The translations under genes were made by a program, and so were the position numbers. This document shows positions 10,635 to 19,596 of a stretch of 64,000 nt of DNA, in pieces. The notes beneath the pieces are model-generated. The model saw only the letters and a list, made by a program, of their open reading frames with translations, did no database searches and was not told the origin of the DNA. Within the stretch, counting starts at the first letter, position 1, and every line of letters starts with the position of its first letter. The DNA is from Pollutimonas bauzanensis (GTDB lineage: Bacteria; Pseudomonadota; Gammaproteobacteria; Burkholderiales; Burkholderiaceae_B), in assembly GCF_900129885.1 (NCBI RefSeq), contig NZ_FQXE01000011.1, positions 62,001-126,000 on the forward strand. Reading direction: 5' to 3'.

Positions 10635-11555
10635 ATGCCAAACTTTTCATCGGACGAAACCCGCCGCCGCCGCAGCATCTATCTGCTGCCCAACGCATTC
10701 ACGACGGCCAACCTGTTCGCCGGGTTCTATGCCGTGGTGCAGGCCATGAATGGCCGGTTCGAAATGGCGGCCATTGCCATCTTTCTGGCCATGGTGTTCG
10801 ATGGCATGGACGGGCGGGTCGCCCGGCTTACCAATACGCAATCCGCCTTTGGCGAACAGTACGATTCCTTGTCCGACATGACCTCGTTCGGGATCGCCCC
10901 CGCCTTGGTGATGTACGAGTGGTCGCTGCAGGGCCTGGGCCGCTGGGGCTGGCTGGCGGCCTTCATCTACGTGGTGGGCGCCGCCTTGCGGCTGGCGCGT
11001 TTCAACACCAATATCGGCGTCGTCGACAAGCGTTTTTTCCAGGGCCTGCCCAGCCCGGCCGCCGCCGCGCTGGTGGCCGGCTTCCTGTGGCTGGCGGTGG
11101 ACAACAAGCTGTCCCTGCAGAATGAAACCATCGCCTGGCTGTCTTTCGGGTTTACCGTCTACGCGGGCATCGCGATGGTGACGAATGCGCCTTTTTACAG
11201 CGGCAAGAGTTTCGCCTTGGGCCGCAGCGTGCCCTTCTGGGTGATTCTGGTACTTGTCGGGGTTTTCGTGTTCGTGTCCAGCGATCCGCCTATTGTGCTG
11301 TTCGGCCTTTTTGTGGTGTACGGCTTGTCGGGCTGGGTCATCATGTTGTGGCGCTGGCGCCGCGCCCGCGAGCTGACGCGCTTGCGCCAGGAAGGCCTGG
11401 AGGAACGCGACGCCACGGTAACGCCGACCTTTACCGCGAGCCACACCTACCAGCCGCCGCAACCCGGCGGCCAGCAACCTGGAAGTCAGCAGTCCGGCGA
11501 TCTGCGGCAGGGTAGCCAGCCGTCGCCGCCCGAGAAGCCGCGCGGCCCGCTGTAG
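10635..11555 (+). CDS. pssA: CDP-diacylglycerol--serine O-phosphatidyltransferase
   Basis: Integral membrane enzyme making phosphatidylserine from CDP-diacylglycerol and serine, the step before Psd. The CDP-alcohol phosphotransferase motif (DG...AR...G...D...D) is seen in FDGMDGRVARLTNTQSAFG followed by YDSLSDMTSFG, about residues 56-86. Several hydrophobic helices follow. The C-terminal 50 residues are a polar Gln/Pro/Gly-rich tail that looks disordered and is not part of the enzyme core. GAGTAAG upstream supports the start. Confidence 0.94.
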   Translation: MPNFSSDETRRRRSIYLLPNAFTTANLFAGFYAVVQAMNGRFEMAAIAIFLAMVFDGMDGRVARLTNTQSAFGEQYDSLSDMTSFGIAPALVMYEWSLQGLGRWGWLAAFIYVVGAALRLARFNTNIGVVDKRFFQGLPSPAAAALVAGFLWLAVDNKLSLQNETIAWLSFGFTVYAGIAMVTNAPFYSGKSFALGRSVPFWVILVLVGVFVFVSSDPPIVLFGLFVVYGLSGWVIMLWRWRRARELTRLRQEGLEERDATVTPTFTASHTYQPPQPGGQQPGSQQSGDLRQGSQPSPPEKPRGPL

Positions 11556-11567
11556 CGCGCAAGCCCG

Positions 11568-12095
11568 TTAGAAACCGAACCAGAAGTTGTCGCGGTCAAA
11601 CATGGGATCGGGGCCCGGGTGGAAGCGGGTCACTTTGCTGCCGTCGCTGCCGAAATACACGTACATCAGCGAATTCCAGGCACTGTTTTGCCGATACCGG
11701 TAGCTCCATACGATCTGGGTCGAAGAGGGCAGGCCGACGGAGTCTATCCTGGCGGGCGGCCCGAACTCGCATCGAACCTGTTCGGGCGTCCAGGTACCGC
11801 TGGCCAGAACGCGGAAGTGCTCATCGGTCAGCAATGGCTGAATGCGGTCGGTATTGCCGGCCGCATCCACATTCGTGCCCCAGGCGTACTGCCCCATGGG
11901 CTGCATGCTCCAGATCAGGCGCTGGCCGCCGTTTTCGGCGGGGCAGGAGTAGTTGGGCTGCCCATATTTTGCCTCTACCTGCTGCAAGGGCGTGCCGGGA
12001 GGCGTGTCGGCCATATTGGCGCAGGCGGCCAGCAGGCTGATGCACAGGCCGGAGACGGCCGCCCGGCCATGGCGCGTGAAGGTAAGGGTTTTCAT
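11568..12095 (-). CDS. putative outer-membrane lipoprotein, BamE/SmpA-like
   Basis: I start this gene at the ATG at 12095 within a longer frame because ACGGAG lies 7 nt upstream and the product then begins with a lipoprotein signal peptide with lipobox LAAC (Cys near residue 23). The mature part (about 150 residues) holds two stretches resembling SmpA/OmlA modules: TPLQQVEAKYGQPNYSC and TWTPEQVRCEFGPPARIDSV, each followed by strands with Trp/Tyr. Function unknown; a role in envelope assembly is only a guess from the fold. It is convergent with pssA (12-nt gap) and divergent from rpsO. Confidence 0.7.
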   Translation of the reverse strand: MKTLTFTRHGRAAVSGLCISLLAACANMADTPPGTPLQQVEAKYGQPNYSCPAENGGQRLIWSMQPMGQYAWGTNVDAAGNTDRIQPLLTDEHFRVLASGTWTPEQVRCEFGPPARIDSVGLPSSTQIVWSYRYRQNSAWNSLMYVYFGSDGSKVTRFHPGPDPMFDRDNFWFGF

Positions 12096-12208
12096 AAATG
12101 GCTCCGTCCAGGGGTTCAATCGAGTCATTTTACGAGCATACGCCTTGCCTGCGCACGGCCCATGCCAGGCCGCCGGTGCCCGGGCCGGCGGATATCCGGC
12201 CAATCCGC

Positions 12209-12214
12209 TATAAT
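12209..12214 (+). promoter_or_regulatory. -10 element of the rpsO promoter
   Basis: A perfect TATAAT lies 120 nt upstream of the rpsO start. No good -35 hexamer is seen at the right distance. The implied leader of about 110 nt is long enough to hold the structure that ribosomal protein S15 binds for autoregulation in other bacteria; that role here is inferred. Confidence 0.5.
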
Positions 12215-12333
12215 GCCTGCTGCTTTGGGCCGGCTGCGCATCAGCGCCGCCAGTCGCCCGGGGTGAAATATTCATTTCATAAACACTGCACGTCAGGGCA
12301 CCTCGGCTCTGTCGCTCGTTAAAGAGGCTAATA

Positions 12334-12603
12334 ATGTCTGTTGCTGACATCAAGAAATCCGACATCGTCGCACAATATCAACGTGCTCAAGGCGATACCG
12401 GCTCCCCCGAAGTACAAGTCGCGCTGCTTACCGCGCGCATCAACGAACTTACCGGCCACTTCAAGGCACACATGAAAGACCACCACTCGCGTCGTGGTCT
12501 GCTGCGCATGGTCAGCCGCCGCCGCAAGCTGCTAGATTACCTCAAGGGCCGCAATCCCGATTCGTATCGTTCGCTCATCGAAAAGCTCGGTCTGCGTAAG
12601 TGA
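12334..12603 (+). CDS. rpsO: 30S ribosomal protein S15
   Basis: Primary 16S rRNA-binding protein of the small-subunit platform. All 89 residues align with the family: four-helix layout, [17 protein letters not shown] near the N-terminus, the [12 protein letters not shown] motif ([20 protein letters not shown]) that contacts rRNA, and the LGLRK end. The ribosome site AGAGGC precedes the ATG. As in many proteobacteria it is followed by pnp. Confidence 0.98.
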   Translation: MSVADIKKSDIVAQYQRAQGDTGSPEVQVALLTARINELTGHFKAHMKDHHSRRGLLRMVSRRRKLLDYLKGRNPDSYRSLIEKLGLRK

Positions 12604-12630
12604 TACCCGGGGCTGGCTCCCCATGATGCA

Positions 12631-12673
12631 ACCGTGCACACTGCGATCCGTATCGTGGTGTGCACGGTTTTTT
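12631..12673 (+). terminator. strong hairpin terminator between rpsO and pnp
   Basis: Arms of 11 bp (ACCGTGCACAC at 12631-12641, complement at 12658-12668) continue into an inner stem with a CCGT loop, and a T6 run follows. It should end most rpsO transcripts and give a processed 5' end for pnp readthrough. In E. coli the same spacer carries the rpsO terminator and the RNase III site through which PNPase controls itself. Confidence 0.9.
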
Positions 12674-12694
12674 CTATTGTAAGGATATTCCCCA

Positions 12695-14854
12695 ATGTTT
12701 AATAAAGTGAGCAAATCGTTTCAGTACGGTCAGCACACGGTGGTTCTTGAAACTGGCGAGATTGCTCGCCAGGCCTCCGGTGCCGTGCTGGTTTCGATTG
12801 AAGATACCGTTGTGCTGGCGACCGTCGTCGCCGCCAAGACCGCCAAGTCCGGCCAGGATTTTTTCCCGCTGACCGTCGACTACGTCGAGAAAACCTACGC
12901 CGCGGGCCGCATCCCCGGCGGCTTCTTCAAGCGCGAAGGCCGTCCTTCCGAAAAGGAAATCCTTACCTCGCGCCTGATCGATCGCCCTTTGCGCCCCTTG
13001 TTCCCCGAAGGCTTCTACAACGAAGTCCAGGTGATCATCCACACCGTGTCGGTCAATCCGGAAATCGACCCCGACATGGCAGCCATGATAGGCGCGTCCG
13101 CCGCGCTGGCGATTTCGGGCATCCCGTTCGACGGCCCTATCGGCGCCGCGCGCGTGGGCTACCTGAACGGCCAGTATGTGCTTAATCCCACCAGCAGCCA
13201 GCTCAAGGAATCCGCAATGGATCTGGTCGTGGCGGGCACCGAAGCGGCCGTGCTGATGGTCGAATCCGAAGCCAAGCAGCTGTCCGAAGAGGTCATGCTC
13301 GGCGGCGTGGTGTTCGGCCACGAGCAAATGCAGGCCTGCATCAACGCCATCCACGACCTGGTCGCCGAAGCCGGCAAGCCGGAATGGGACTGGCAGGCCG
13401 CCCCCAGGAATGAAGCCCTGGTGACCGCGGTCACGGCCGCCGCCCAGGACGACTTGCACGCGGCTTACCAGATCCGTGAAAAGCAGGCCCGCACAGCCCA
13501 GCTGCGCACTGTCTACGCCGATGTCAAAGCCAAGCTGCAAGAGCACGCCGCCGCCAAAGGCGAGCCGGTTCCCGATAATGTCGTGGTCGAAAACATGCTT
13601 TTCGACCTGGAATCCAAAATCGTGCGCGGCCAGATCCTGAACGGCGAGCCCCGCATCGACGGCCGCGATACCCGCACGGTGCGCCCCATCAGCGTGCGTT
13701 TGGGCGTACTGCCCCGCGCGCACGGCAGCGCCCTGTTCACGCGCGGCGAAACGCAGGCGCTGGTAGTCGCCACCCTGGGCACCCGGCAGGATGAGCAGAT
13801 CATCGATTCGATCATGGGCGAGTCCCGCGACCGCTTCATGCTGCACTACAACTTTCCTCCGTTCGCGACCGGCGAAACAGGCCGTTTCGGCTCGCCCAAG
13901 CGCCGCGAAATCGGCCATGGCCGCCTCGCCAAGCGCGCGCTGGTGTCGTCCTTGCCCGAAGCGCAGGATTTTCAGTACACCATTCGTGTCGTGTCCGAGA
14001 TCACTGAATCCAATGGGTCCTCGTCCATGGCGTCGGTATGCGGCGGCTCATTGGCCATGATGGACGCCGGCGTGCCTATCAAGGATCACGTCGCCGGCGT
14101 GGCCATGGGCCTGATCAAGGACGGCGGCAAGTTCGCCGTCCTCACCGACATCCTGGGCGACGAAGATCATCTTGGCGACATGGATTTCAAGGTGGCGGGC
14201 ACTGTGCAGGGCATTACCGCCTTGCAGATGGATATCAAGATACAGGGCATCACCAAGGAAATCATGCAAGTCGCGCTGGCCCAGGCCAAGGAAGGGCGCT
14301 TGCATATCCTGGGGAAAATGAAGGAAGCCATCGACGGTTCCCGTACAGAGCTTTCCGAATTCGCGCCGCGCATGCTCAGCATCAAGATCAATCCGGAAAA
14401 AATCCGCGATGTCATCGGCAAGGGCGGGGCGACCATACGCGCCCTTACTGAAGAAACCGGGACGCAGATCGATATCGGCGACGATGGCACGATCACCATC
14501 TCCAGCGCCGATCTCGACAAGGCCCGCGACGCCGAGCGCCGCATCAAGGAATTGACGGCCGACGTGGAAGTGGGCCAGGAATATGAAGGCCCGGTGCTGC
14601 GCCTGCTGGACTTCGGCGCCATTGTCCAGGTCCTGCCCGGACGCGATGGCCTGCTGCATATTTCCGAAATCGCCAACTACCGCATCGCCAATATCAATGA
14701 CGTGCTGAAAGTGGGCCAATTGGTGCGCATCAAGGTTATCGAAGCCGACGACAAAGGCCGTCTGCGCCTGTCCATGAAAGCCATCGGCGGCATCGAAGCC
14801 CAGGGCGGCCCCCAGGGCCCGATAGCGGCGCCCGCCGTGCTTCCGGAAGCCTAG
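12695..14854 (+). CDS. pnp: polyribonucleotide nucleotidyltransferase (PNPase)
   Basis: Phosphorolytic 3'-5' exoribonuclease and degradosome component. The 719-residue protein shows the full architecture: first RNase PH domain (about 10-145), helical linker, catalytic second RNase PH domain (about 310-550, with the [18 protein letters not shown] and [16 protein letters not shown] segments), KH domain with the RNA-binding [16 protein letters not shown] near 570, and a C-terminal S1 domain (from about 620). TAAGGA upstream supports the start. Confidence 0.98.
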   Translation: MFNKVSKSFQYGQHTVVLETGEIARQASGAVLVSIEDTVVLATVVAAKTAKSGQDFFPLTVDYVEKTYAAGRIPGGFFKREGRPSEKEILTSRLIDRPLRPLFPEGFYNEVQVIIHTVSVNPEIDPDMAAMIGASAALAISGIPFDGPIGAARVGYLNGQYVLNPTSSQLKESAMDLVVAGTEAAVLMVESEAKQLSEEVMLGGVVFGHEQMQACINAIHDLVAEAGKPEWDWQAAPRNEALVTAVTAAAQDDLHAAYQIREKQARTAQLRTVYADVKAKLQEHAAAKGEPVPDNVVVENMLFDLESKIVRGQILNGEPRIDGRDTRTVRPISVRLGVLPRAHGSALFTRGETQALVVATLGTRQDEQIIDSIMGESRDRFMLHYNFPPFATGETGRFGSPKRREIGHGRLAKRALVSSLPEAQDFQYTIRVVSEITESNGSSSMASVCGGSLAMMDAGVPIKDHVAGVAMGLIKDGGKFAVLTDILGDEDHLGDMDFKVAGTVQGITALQMDIKIQGITKEIMQVALAQAKEGRLHILGKMKEAIDGSRTELSEFAPRMLSIKINPEKIRDVIGKGGATIRALTEETGTQIDIGDDGTITISSADLDKARDAERRIKELTADVEVGQEYEGPVLRLLDFGAIVQVLPGRDGLLHISEIANYRIANINDVLKVGQLVRIKVIEADDKGRLRLSMKAIGGIEAQGGPQGPIAAPAVLPEA

Positions 14855-14901
14855 GGCGGCTTGCGCGGGCGGCTTTTGCGGCCGCCCGCTGCTTGCCCGG
14901 C

Positions 14902-14937
14902 CATGAAAAAAGACACCCGCGGGTGTCTTTTTTCATG
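14902..14937. terminator. bidirectional terminator, perfect 36-nt palindrome
   Basis: The two 18-nt halves are exact reverse complements: GACACCC and GGGTGTC flanked by A6 and T6 runs. The same element can stop pnp transcription rightward and the two reverse-strand tRNA genes leftward. Confidence 0.92.
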
Positions 14938-14942
14938 AATGC

Positions 14943-15028
14943 TGGTGCACCCAGCCGGAATCGAACCGGCACGATCAATGATCGAGAGATTTTAAGTCTC
15001 TTGCGTCTACCTATTCCGCCATGGGTGC
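14943..15028 (-). tRNA. tRNA-Leu (anticodon TAA)
   Basis: Read on the reverse strand, the 86-nt gene has 7-bp acceptor arms GCACCCA/TGGGTGC, a D-arm region with GGTAGACGC, anticodon loop CTTAAAA giving TAA, a long variable arm, a T-arm GGTTCGATTCC and an encoded ACCA end. The long variable arm marks a class II tRNA. Confidence 0.96.
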
Positions 15029-15037
15029 GCGGGGGTG

Positions 15038-15127
15038 TGGCGGAAGCGGTGAGATTCGAACTCACGGACGGGTTGCCCCGTCGCTGGTTTTCAAGACCAG
15101 TCCATTCAACCGCTCTGGCACGCTTCC
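15038..15127 (-). tRNA. tRNA-Ser (anticodon TGA)
   Basis: A 90-nt class II tRNA on the reverse strand: acceptor GGAAGCG/CGCTTCC, anticodon stem CTGGT/ACCAG around CTTGAAA giving TGA, a long GC-rich variable arm, T-loop GTTCGAATC and an encoded GCCA end. It lies 9 nt upstream of tRNA-Leu(TAA) on the same strand, so the two are probably co-transcribed and processed. Confidence 0.96.
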
Positions 15128-15324
15128 TTTTCCTGGGTCCCTACGGGCCGCATCGAGCCGGCGCGTAGCATGGATATCCGATTTTATCCTCGAAATTCCA
15201 TCTTTCAGAAGGACGAGAGTTTAGCCTATGTAGCCGGGCTTGTGGGACGGATGCGTCCGGGCGCGGTAAAAATGCCATTTAACAGGCGATAATAGGATTT
15301 TTGCTTTTCGTTCAAGGAGTCCCA

Positions 15325-16302
15325 ATGAAGGCAGTGGAAATTTCCCAACCGGGCGGCCCGGAAGTCCTGGTGCTGGTCGATCGCCCCAAGCCCGAACCCA
15401 AAGCCGGCGAAGTGCTTATCAAGGTTTCGGCTGCGGGCATCAATAGGCCCGATGTCTTCCAGCGCAAGGGCAATTACCCGCCGCCTCCCGGGGCTTCCGA
15501 CCTGCCGGGCCTGGAAGTGGTGGGCGAGATCGTCGGCGGCGACGCCGCCGCGGCCGGCCTGGCCGTAGGCGACAAGGTCTGCGCCCTGTTGGCGGGCGGC
15601 GGTTATGCCGAGTACTGCGTGGCCCCGGCCGGGCAATGCCTGCCGGTGCCCATGGGCTTGTCCGATGTGGAGGCCGCCGGCCTGCCCGAAACCTATTACA
15701 CCGTATGGACCAATGTATTCGACCGCGCCCGGCTGTCGGCCGGCGAATCCCTGCTGGTGCACGGCGGCGCCAGCGGCATAGGCACCACGGCCATCCAATT
15801 GGCCACGGCCCTGGGCCACAAGGTGTATGCCACCGTGGGAAGCGATGAGCGCGCCCGGGCGGTCGAGGGCCTGGGGGCGGTGCTGGGCATCAACTACCGC
15901 AGCCAGGACTACGTGGAAGAGGTCAAGAAGGCCACCGGGGGCAAGGGCGTGGACGTCGTGCTCGACATGGTCGCCGGGGAATATATCAATCGCAACATCA
16001 ATTGCCTGGCCGACGATGGGCGCATCGTGATCATCGCCTTGCTGGGCGGGGCCAAGGCGACGATAGACTGCAGCCAGATATTGCGCCGCCGGCTGACCGT
16101 CACCGGTTCCACCCTGCGCCCGCGCCCGGTGGCGTTCAAGGCTGAAATCGCCAGGGCCTTGAAGCAGCATGTCTGGCCCTTGCTCGAAGCCGGTAAGATC
16201 CGTCCCATCGTGCATGCGACTTTTCCGCTGGAAAAGGCTTGCGACGCGCATGCCATGATGGATGCGGGCGAGCAGATAGGGAAGATCATACTGACCGTAT
16301 AA
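15325..16302 (+). CDS. NAD(P)H quinone oxidoreductase, PIG3/Qor type (zinc-independent MDR)
   Basis: NADPH-dependent quinone/enone reductase of the medium-chain dehydrogenase superfamily. The start at ATG 15325 is set by AAGGAGT just upstream; the frame extends a few codons earlier. Of 325 residues, the first 120 form the GroES-like domain (MKAVEISQPGGPEVL, AAGINRPDVFQRKGNYPPPPG). The Rossmann domain holds VHGGASGIGTTAIQLA near residue 150. No catalytic zinc Cys/His set is present, as expected for quinone reductases. It lies between pnp and tpiA, as I would expect for Alcaligenaceae. Confidence 0.88.
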   Translation: MKAVEISQPGGPEVLVLVDRPKPEPKAGEVLIKVSAAGINRPDVFQRKGNYPPPPGASDLPGLEVVGEIVGGDAAAAGLAVGDKVCALLAGGGYAEYCVAPAGQCLPVPMGLSDVEAAGLPETYYTVWTNVFDRARLSAGESLLVHGGASGIGTTAIQLATALGHKVYATVGSDERARAVEGLGAVLGINYRSQDYVEEVKKATGGKGVDVVLDMVAGEYINRNINCLADDGRIVIIALLGGAKATIDCSQILRRRLTVTGSTLRPRPVAFKAEIARALKQHVWPLLEAGKIRPIVHATFPLEKACDAHAMMDAGEQIGKIILTV

Positions 16303-16334
16303 GCGGGCGGCGTGCGGATTTGCGGCTAACAGGC

Positions 16335-16340
16335 TACAAT
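16335..16340 (+). promoter_or_regulatory. possible -10 element for tpiA
   Basis: TACAAT lies 33 nt before the tpiA start. The matching -35 region is poor, so this is a weak assignment. Confidence 0.3.
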
Positions 16341-16372
16341 GCCGGGTTATCCAATTTTTTCTTCCTGGCTTA

Positions 16373-17122
16373 ATGAATACTGCTCTAATTCGTAAGCGCC
16401 TTGTCATAGGCAACTGGAAAATGCACGGCACCCGGGCCACCAACGCTACGCTGCTTACAGGCTTGTGCGCGGGCGTGGCCGTCGTGCACGATTGCGACCT
16501 GGCGGTCTGCGCGCCTTTCCCCTATTTGGGGCAGGTCAGCGCCTGCCTGCATGGCAGCGGCATTTCCTGGGGCGCGCAAGACGTCAGCAAGCACGAGCAG
16601 GGCGCATTCACCGGTGAAGTCTCGCCGGCGATGCTCAATGATTTCGGCTGCCAGTGGGCATTGGTCGGGCATTCCGAGCGCCGCGCGTTTCATGGCGAAA
16701 GCGATCAACTGGTCGCCGAAAAAGCGGCCGCGGCCTTGAAGGCCGGCATAACGCCGGTGGTCTGCGTGGGCGAAACCCGGGCGGAGCAAGAGGCCGGGCT
16801 CACCACCGAGGTCATCTCGCGCCAGCTTGCGCCCGTGCTGGCTCTGGGCGCGGAGTCGCTTGCTAAAATGGTGCTTGCCTATGAACCCGTATGGGCCATA
16901 GGCACGGGCCTGACGGCAACGCCCCAGCAGGCTCAGGATGTGCATGCCTTCATCCGGTCGCAATTGTCCGGCTTGGGCGTGCCGCAGGTTCGGGTTTTGT
17001 ATGGCGGCAGCGTCAAGGCGTCCAACGCCCTCAGCCTGTTTGCCATGTCTGATATCGACGGCGCCCTCGTAGGTGGCGCGTCGCTGGTGGCAGAAGAATT
17101 TTTACGTATAGCGGCCGCATAG
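16373..17122 (+). CDS. tpiA: triosephosphate isomerase
   Basis: Interconverts dihydroxyacetone phosphate and glyceraldehyde 3-phosphate in glycolysis, gluconeogenesis and, in this organism, the Calvin cycle. The 249-residue TIM barrel has GNWKMHG (substrate Lys), the electrophile His in VGHSERR (about residue 98), the catalytic Glu in AYEPVWAIGTG (about residue 170) and the phosphate-binding YGGSVKASN. The ribosome site is weak. secG follows after 16 nt. Confidence 0.97.
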   Translation: MNTALIRKRLVIGNWKMHGTRATNATLLTGLCAGVAVVHDCDLAVCAPFPYLGQVSACLHGSGISWGAQDVSKHEQGAFTGEVSPAMLNDFGCQWALVGHSERRAFHGESDQLVAEKAAAALKAGITPVVCVGETRAEQEAGLTTEVISRQLAPVLALGAESLAKMVLAYEPVWAIGTGLTATPQQAQDVHAFIRSQLSGLGVPQVRVLYGGSVKASNALSLFAMSDIDGALVGGASLVAEEFLRIAAA

Positions 17123-17138
17123 GCCTCGGAGTTTTTTC

Positions 17139-17663
17139 ATGCAATGGTTGTCACCTGTTCTTCTGGCGATCCAGGTCGTATCGTCGTTGAGTATCATTTT
17201 GCTGGTCTTGCTGCAACAGGGCAAAGGCGCCGACATGGGCTCTTCGTTCGGGGGCGGTTCCGCGGGCAGTCTGTTTGGCGCAACGGGCGCCGCCAACTTC
17301 CTGTCGCGCGCCACCAAATGGGCCGCCATCATATTTTTCGTATCCACCGGCGGCCTGGCCTACATGGCGCACCACCCCAGCGGCACGTCGATTCTTGACG
17401 CGGGCGTGATGCAGGGCTTCCAGGCGCCCGCGCCGGCAACGGGCTCGGCTGTGCCCGCGGCGCCCGGCGCCGCGGTGCCGGCGGCTCCGGCCGCCCCCTC
17501 GGCTCCCGCCGTGCCGGCGGCGCCCGCCCCGGCGCCGGCGCCAGCGCACGAACCGGCAGCCGCGGCTCCCGCCACACCATCGGCGCCTGGCGCCAGCGCT
17601 GAAAAACCAGCGCAAGAAGGCGGCGCCAAGGCGCCGGCCGCCGCGCCGACCGAAAGCAAATAG
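17139..17663 (+). CDS. secG: protein translocase subunit SecG with Ala/Pro-rich C-terminal extension
   Basis: Small inner-membrane subunit of SecYEG. The first 80 residues carry the family pattern: a transmembrane helix (about 5-25), LLQQGKGADMGSSFGGGSAGSLFGATGAANFLSRATK, and a second helix (about 55-72). From about residue 95 on the protein is an Ala/Pro tail that roughly doubles the length of enterobacterial SecG. Such tails recur in Burkholderiales SecG and are probably disordered. CGGAG precedes the ATG. The position between tpiA and tRNA-Leu is conserved in beta-proteobacteria. Confidence 0.94.
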   Translation: MQWLSPVLLAIQVVSSLSIILLVLLQQGKGADMGSSFGGGSAGSLFGATGAANFLSRATKWAAIIFFVSTGGLAYMAHHPSGTSILDAGVMQGFQAPAPATGSAVPAAPGAAVPAAPAAPSAPAVPAAPAPAPAPAHEPAAAAPATPSAPGASAEKPAQEGGAKAPAAAPTESK

Positions 17664-17725
17664 CATGTATCCGGATCTTCGCGCCCGCGCGGGGTCCGGC
17701 CCGGAAAGCGAAGTGGAATTCATGC

Positions 17726-17731
17726 TAGAAT
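17726..17731 (+). promoter_or_regulatory. extended -10 of the tRNA-Leu(GAG) promoter
   Basis: TGC immediately precedes TAGAAT, an extended -10 ending 14 nt upstream of the mature tRNA 5' end. The -35 region is unremarkable. Confidence 0.5.
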
Positions 17732-17745
17732 GCTGCTCTTTACAA

Positions 17746-17830
17746 GCCGACGTGGTGGAATTGGTAGACACGCTATCTTGAGGGGGTAGTGGCGAAAGCT
17801 GTGCGAGTTCGAGTCTCGCCGTCGGCACCA
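17746..17830 (+). tRNA. tRNA-Leu (anticodon GAG)
   Basis: An 85-nt class II tRNA: acceptor GCCGACG/CGTCGGC, D-arm GGTGGAATTGGTAGACAC, anticodon stem CTATC/GGTAG around TTGAGGG giving GAG, a long variable arm, T-arm GAGTTCGAGTCTC and an encoded ACCA. The accessory region to its right begins directly after its 3' end. Confidence 0.97.
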
Positions 17831-17862
17831 GGAATTTTGCTAAGCAGTCCAGAACAGTCTCT

Positions 17863-17896
17863 AAAGCCCTGATTCCTGATGGAGTCAGGGCTTTTT
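17863..17896. terminator. terminator between tRNA-Leu(GAG) and the convergent ABC transporter gene
   Basis: Arms AGCCCTGA (17865-17872) and TCAGGGCT (17885-17892) are flanked by AAA on the left and T5 on the right. It can end the tRNA transcript and, since the last codons of the reverse ABC gene overlap it, probably that transcript too. Confidence 0.75.
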
Positions 17897-19585
17897 GCTT
17901 TCCGCTCTCCCAGGGGCCGCGCAAACCGTCAGGCTGTCGGTGTGATAGCGCTCCAGCCCCGGACGATGGCCGATGCTGACCAGCGTCAACATCGGCAGCT
18001 TCCGAAACAGCAGCGCATAGAGCCATGCCTCGCTGTCCTCGTCCAGGGCTGATGTTGCTTCATCAAGAAACAGGTAGTCGGGCTGCTGAAGCAGCACACG
18101 TCCAAACGCCAACCGCTGCAGCTCCCCTCCAGAAAGGCGCTGCGACCAGTTGTCGTCCTTATCCATATCCGAGGCCAGATGGCCAAGCCCAACCTGTTCC
18201 AGCGCTTTTTTGCAAGCGTCGTATGTAAACGCGGCTTCGTCACCGGGGTAACACAGGCAGACACGCAGGGTTCCCGAAGGCAGATAACTTTCCTGAGGCG
18301 TAAACATCAATTTAGCCGCAGCCGGCCTTTCGATAACGCCCGTGCCCTCTGCCCATAGACCTGCCAGCGCGCGCAGGACCGTACTCTTGCCAATGCCGGA
18401 TGGCCCGCGCAATAGCCAGCGGCTTGCCGGTTTTATTTCCCAGTCCAGCGGCAGCGTCATGGGCCGGCCATCGGGATATTGTGGCTGCACGGAATAAAGG
18501 CGAATCCCCCGCCCCGCATGCGCGCGAACCTCGATGCCAGCCTTTCCACGCACCGCAAGCGCCTGTTCGAACTCAAGCAAACGGGAACATACGGAGCGTA
18601 GCAACGCCAGTTCTTTGTAGTTATAGATGAACCATGACAGCGACACACGGACCCGCATAAACGATTGGGTGAACTGAATCAGGTCGCCCAGCGTGATGGC
18701 GCCGGAAAAATAACGCGGACCGTTCAGAAGATAGGGAATGATTGCACCCGCCTCTGTGTAGAGTGATTCGACCATAGTGATGCGTTTTGTGTAAGTCATC
18801 ACTAGCCGCCAGTTCGCCCGGATTGCGGCAAACCGATGGAGCAGGCGCACACGTTCCGTCGCCTCCCCGGCATAAAAGGCGATCTGCTCGGCCTGTGTAC
18901 GCACGCGCATCAGCAGGAACCGGAAATCGGCCTCTGCCTGCTGCTGACGATAATCCACCGCCACCAGACGGCCGCCAATTCGTTCCATGGCATAGCTGCC
19001 GGCAATTGCGTAGACCAATCCTACCCACAACATATAGCCGTAGATATCCACACTGCTTCCCGCCAGAGTCAATGTCAGCACACCGGACAACCCCCACACG
19101 ATTACGGCGAACGTGGCCAGATTGACAATATTTCTCAGCAACCCCAGTCCCAGATTCAATGTATTGGTCGCTAACCATTTCAAGTCATCCGCAATCCGCT
19201 GATCGGCATTGTCCATCAGCCCCGCGCGCTCAATACGATAATAGGCAGCATCGCCAAGCCAGTTTCGCAGGAAAACATCAGTCATCCAGCTGCGCCAGCG
19301 CATTTCAAGACACTGTGCTGTGTAGCCGCGGGTCGTGTTCATGGCAATGCCTGCCAGCGCAATCACCGCCAGCTCCACAAGGAGCCGCCAGAATGCCTGG
19401 ATATCATGAGTTGAGAGCGCATCGTAGAAATCTTTCTGCCAGAAGGTAATGCGCGCCGCCCGATAAACAAGCAGCAAATCCAGTGCGATCACCAGCGCCA
19501 GGACACTTCTCGCCGCCCAGCGGTCATCGGATATCCAGTAGGCGCGGATCAACCGCCACGCCATCCGGTAGCTGTTTTTATTCAA
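17885..19585 (-). CDS. SbmA/YddA-type ABC transporter, fused membrane and ATPase domains
   Basis: A 566-residue ABC half-transporter of the SbmA/BacA-like (COG4178, YddA) group. The N-terminal half carries about six membrane helices and the family hallmark stretch MRWRSWMTDVFLRNWLGDAAYYRIE with DNADQRIADD. The C-terminal ATPase has Walker A GPSGIGKST (about 405-413), signature LSGGELQRLAFGR and Walker B YLFLDEATSALDED. It sits 11 nt downstream of a siderophore receptor gene on the same strand, so a role in moving a siderophore, siderophore precursor or peptide across the inner membrane is likely. The direction of transport cannot be read from sequence. Confidence 0.82.
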   Translation of the reverse strand: MNKNSYRMAWRLIRAYWISDDRWAARSVLALVIALDLLLVYRAARITFWQKDFYDALSTHDIQAFWRLLVELAVIALAGIAMNTTRGYTAQCLEMRWRSWMTDVFLRNWLGDAAYYRIERAGLMDNADQRIADDLKWLATNTLNLGLGLLRNIVNLATFAVIVWGLSGVLTLTLAGSSVDIYGYMLWVGLVYAIAGSYAMERIGGRLVAVDYRQQQAEADFRFLLMRVRTQAEQIAFYAGEATERVRLLHRFAAIRANWRLVMTYTKRITMVESLYTEAGAIIPYLLNGPRYFSGAITLGDLIQFTQSFMRVRVSLSWFIYNYKELALLRSVCSRLLEFEQALAVRGKAGIEVRAHAGRGIRLYSVQPQYPDGRPMTLPLDWEIKPASRWLLRGPSGIGKSTVLRALAGLWAEGTGVIERPAAAKLMFTPQESYLPSGTLRVCLCYPGDEAAFTYDACKKALEQVGLGHLASDMDKDDNWSQRLSGGELQRLAFGRVLLQQPDYLFLDEATSALDEDSEAWLYALLFRKLPMLTLVSIGHRPGLERYHTDSLTVCAAPGRAESKKP

Positions 19586-19596
19586 GGACGCAATTC

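Noticed and set aside
17831-17884. phage attachment site after tRNA-Leu(GAG)
   Set aside because: No direct repeat of the tRNA 3' end and no integrase were found within the window, so an att site is not claimed as a feature.
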